Source: an uncultured Prevotella sp.
Lineage (GTDB): Bacteria > Bacteroidota > Bacteroidia > Bacteroidales > Bacteroidaceae
DNA length: 16,549 nt
Assembly: GCA_900557255.1 (NCBI GenBank)
Contig: USSA01000055.1
Location: forward strand, 1-16,549
Direction: 5' to 3'
The notes under the pieces are model-generated. The model saw only the letters and a list, made by a program, of their open reading frames with translations. It ran no database searches and was not told the DNA's origin. Both the position numbers and the translations under genes were made by a program. Positions 16,429-16,549 of the stretch are shown piece by piece. Position 1 is the stretch's first letter. Every line of letters begins with the position of its first letter.

Positions 16429-16472
16429 AAAAAAAGGACGCACATCAGAGAAAGATTCCCCGATATGCGTCC
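16429..16472 (-). terminator. Rho-independent terminator of the gene entering from the right edge
   Basis: On the minus strand GGACGCATAT pairs with ATGTGCGTCC (9 of 10 pairs) around a 17-nt loop, followed by seven T. It begins about 45 bp after the stop codon of a gene running off the right edge, and isolates it from the GH5 promoter. Confidence 0.85.
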
Positions 16473-16515
16473 ACACCTACTTTATATCAAACCTAAAGAC
16501 TTAATATCTCGTTTT

Positions 16516-16549
16516 TTATTTAGCAGGCCACTTTGCTGCTGCAACTCCG
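16516..16549 (-). CDS. C-terminal end of an unidentified gene (partial)
   Basis: Only the last ten codons are inside the window, reading GVAAAKWPAK then TAA on the minus strand. The strong terminator 45 bp downstream supports a real gene end in this frame. Too little is present to suggest a family or to say whether it belongs to the PUL. Confidence 0.5.
   Translation of the reverse strand, partial: GVAAAKWPAK

Noticed and set aside
1..16549. tRNA, rRNA or insertion-sequence genes
   Set aside because: No cloverleaf or rRNA-like stretch and no transposase motif was seen on either strand.

Overview
This window looks like part of a Bacteroidota genome, most likely Prevotella/Segatella from a gut or rumen setting. 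The evidence is a SusC/SusD outer-membrane pair, a TIG/IPT surface glycan-binding lipoprotein, a BACON-domain GH5 lipoprotein, promoters with the Bacteroidota -7 box TAnnTTTG, and a secreted protein ending in a short Prevotella-style NLAGQ-type tail. Every convincing gene lies on the minus strand, so transcription runs from high to low coordinates.

The window is a polysaccharide utilization locus (PUL). In transcription order from the right edge it holds: the last codons of an unidentified gene with its own terminator (about 16429-16549); a secreted GH5 endoglucanase-like gene broken by one in-frame TAG (14987-16300); a GH5 subfamily 7-like beta-mannanase (13561-14844) with terminator; a 370-bp gap with a 33-bp tandem repeat; an AAA/DUF4143 ATPase (11824-13191) that is probably not part of the glycan system; a 670-bp gap with two adjacent arrays of different degenerate repeats that share an exact 22-bp period; a secreted two-repeat protein of unknown function (10132-11151) with terminator; the core operon susC-susD-SGBP-GH5 (9880 down to 1585) with terminator; and a CE7-type acetyl esterase (58-1398).

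The proteins fit one pathway. Surface lipoproteins (SusD, the TIG protein, the BACON-GH5) bind and cut a beta-1,4-linked plant polysaccharide. The secreted GH5 enzymes add endo-glucanase and endo-mannanase activity, the esterase removes acetyl groups, and SusC imports oligosaccharides. The mannanase plus glucanase plus esterase set suggests acetylated (gluco)mannan; mixed-linkage beta-glucan or xyloglucan remain possible. No regulator, inner-membrane transporter or exo-glycosidase is present in the window.

The main new observation is a shared promoter layout. Upstream of susC, the mannanase, the unknown secreted protein and, more weakly, the esterase, a motif resembling AAAAAAGTATC sits exactly 22 bp upstream of the -7 box. 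The ATPase promoter lacks it. This links the unknown secreted protein to the PUL as a candidate new glycan-binding component. Other points of interest are the amber-interrupted GH5 and the two 22-bp-period arrays.
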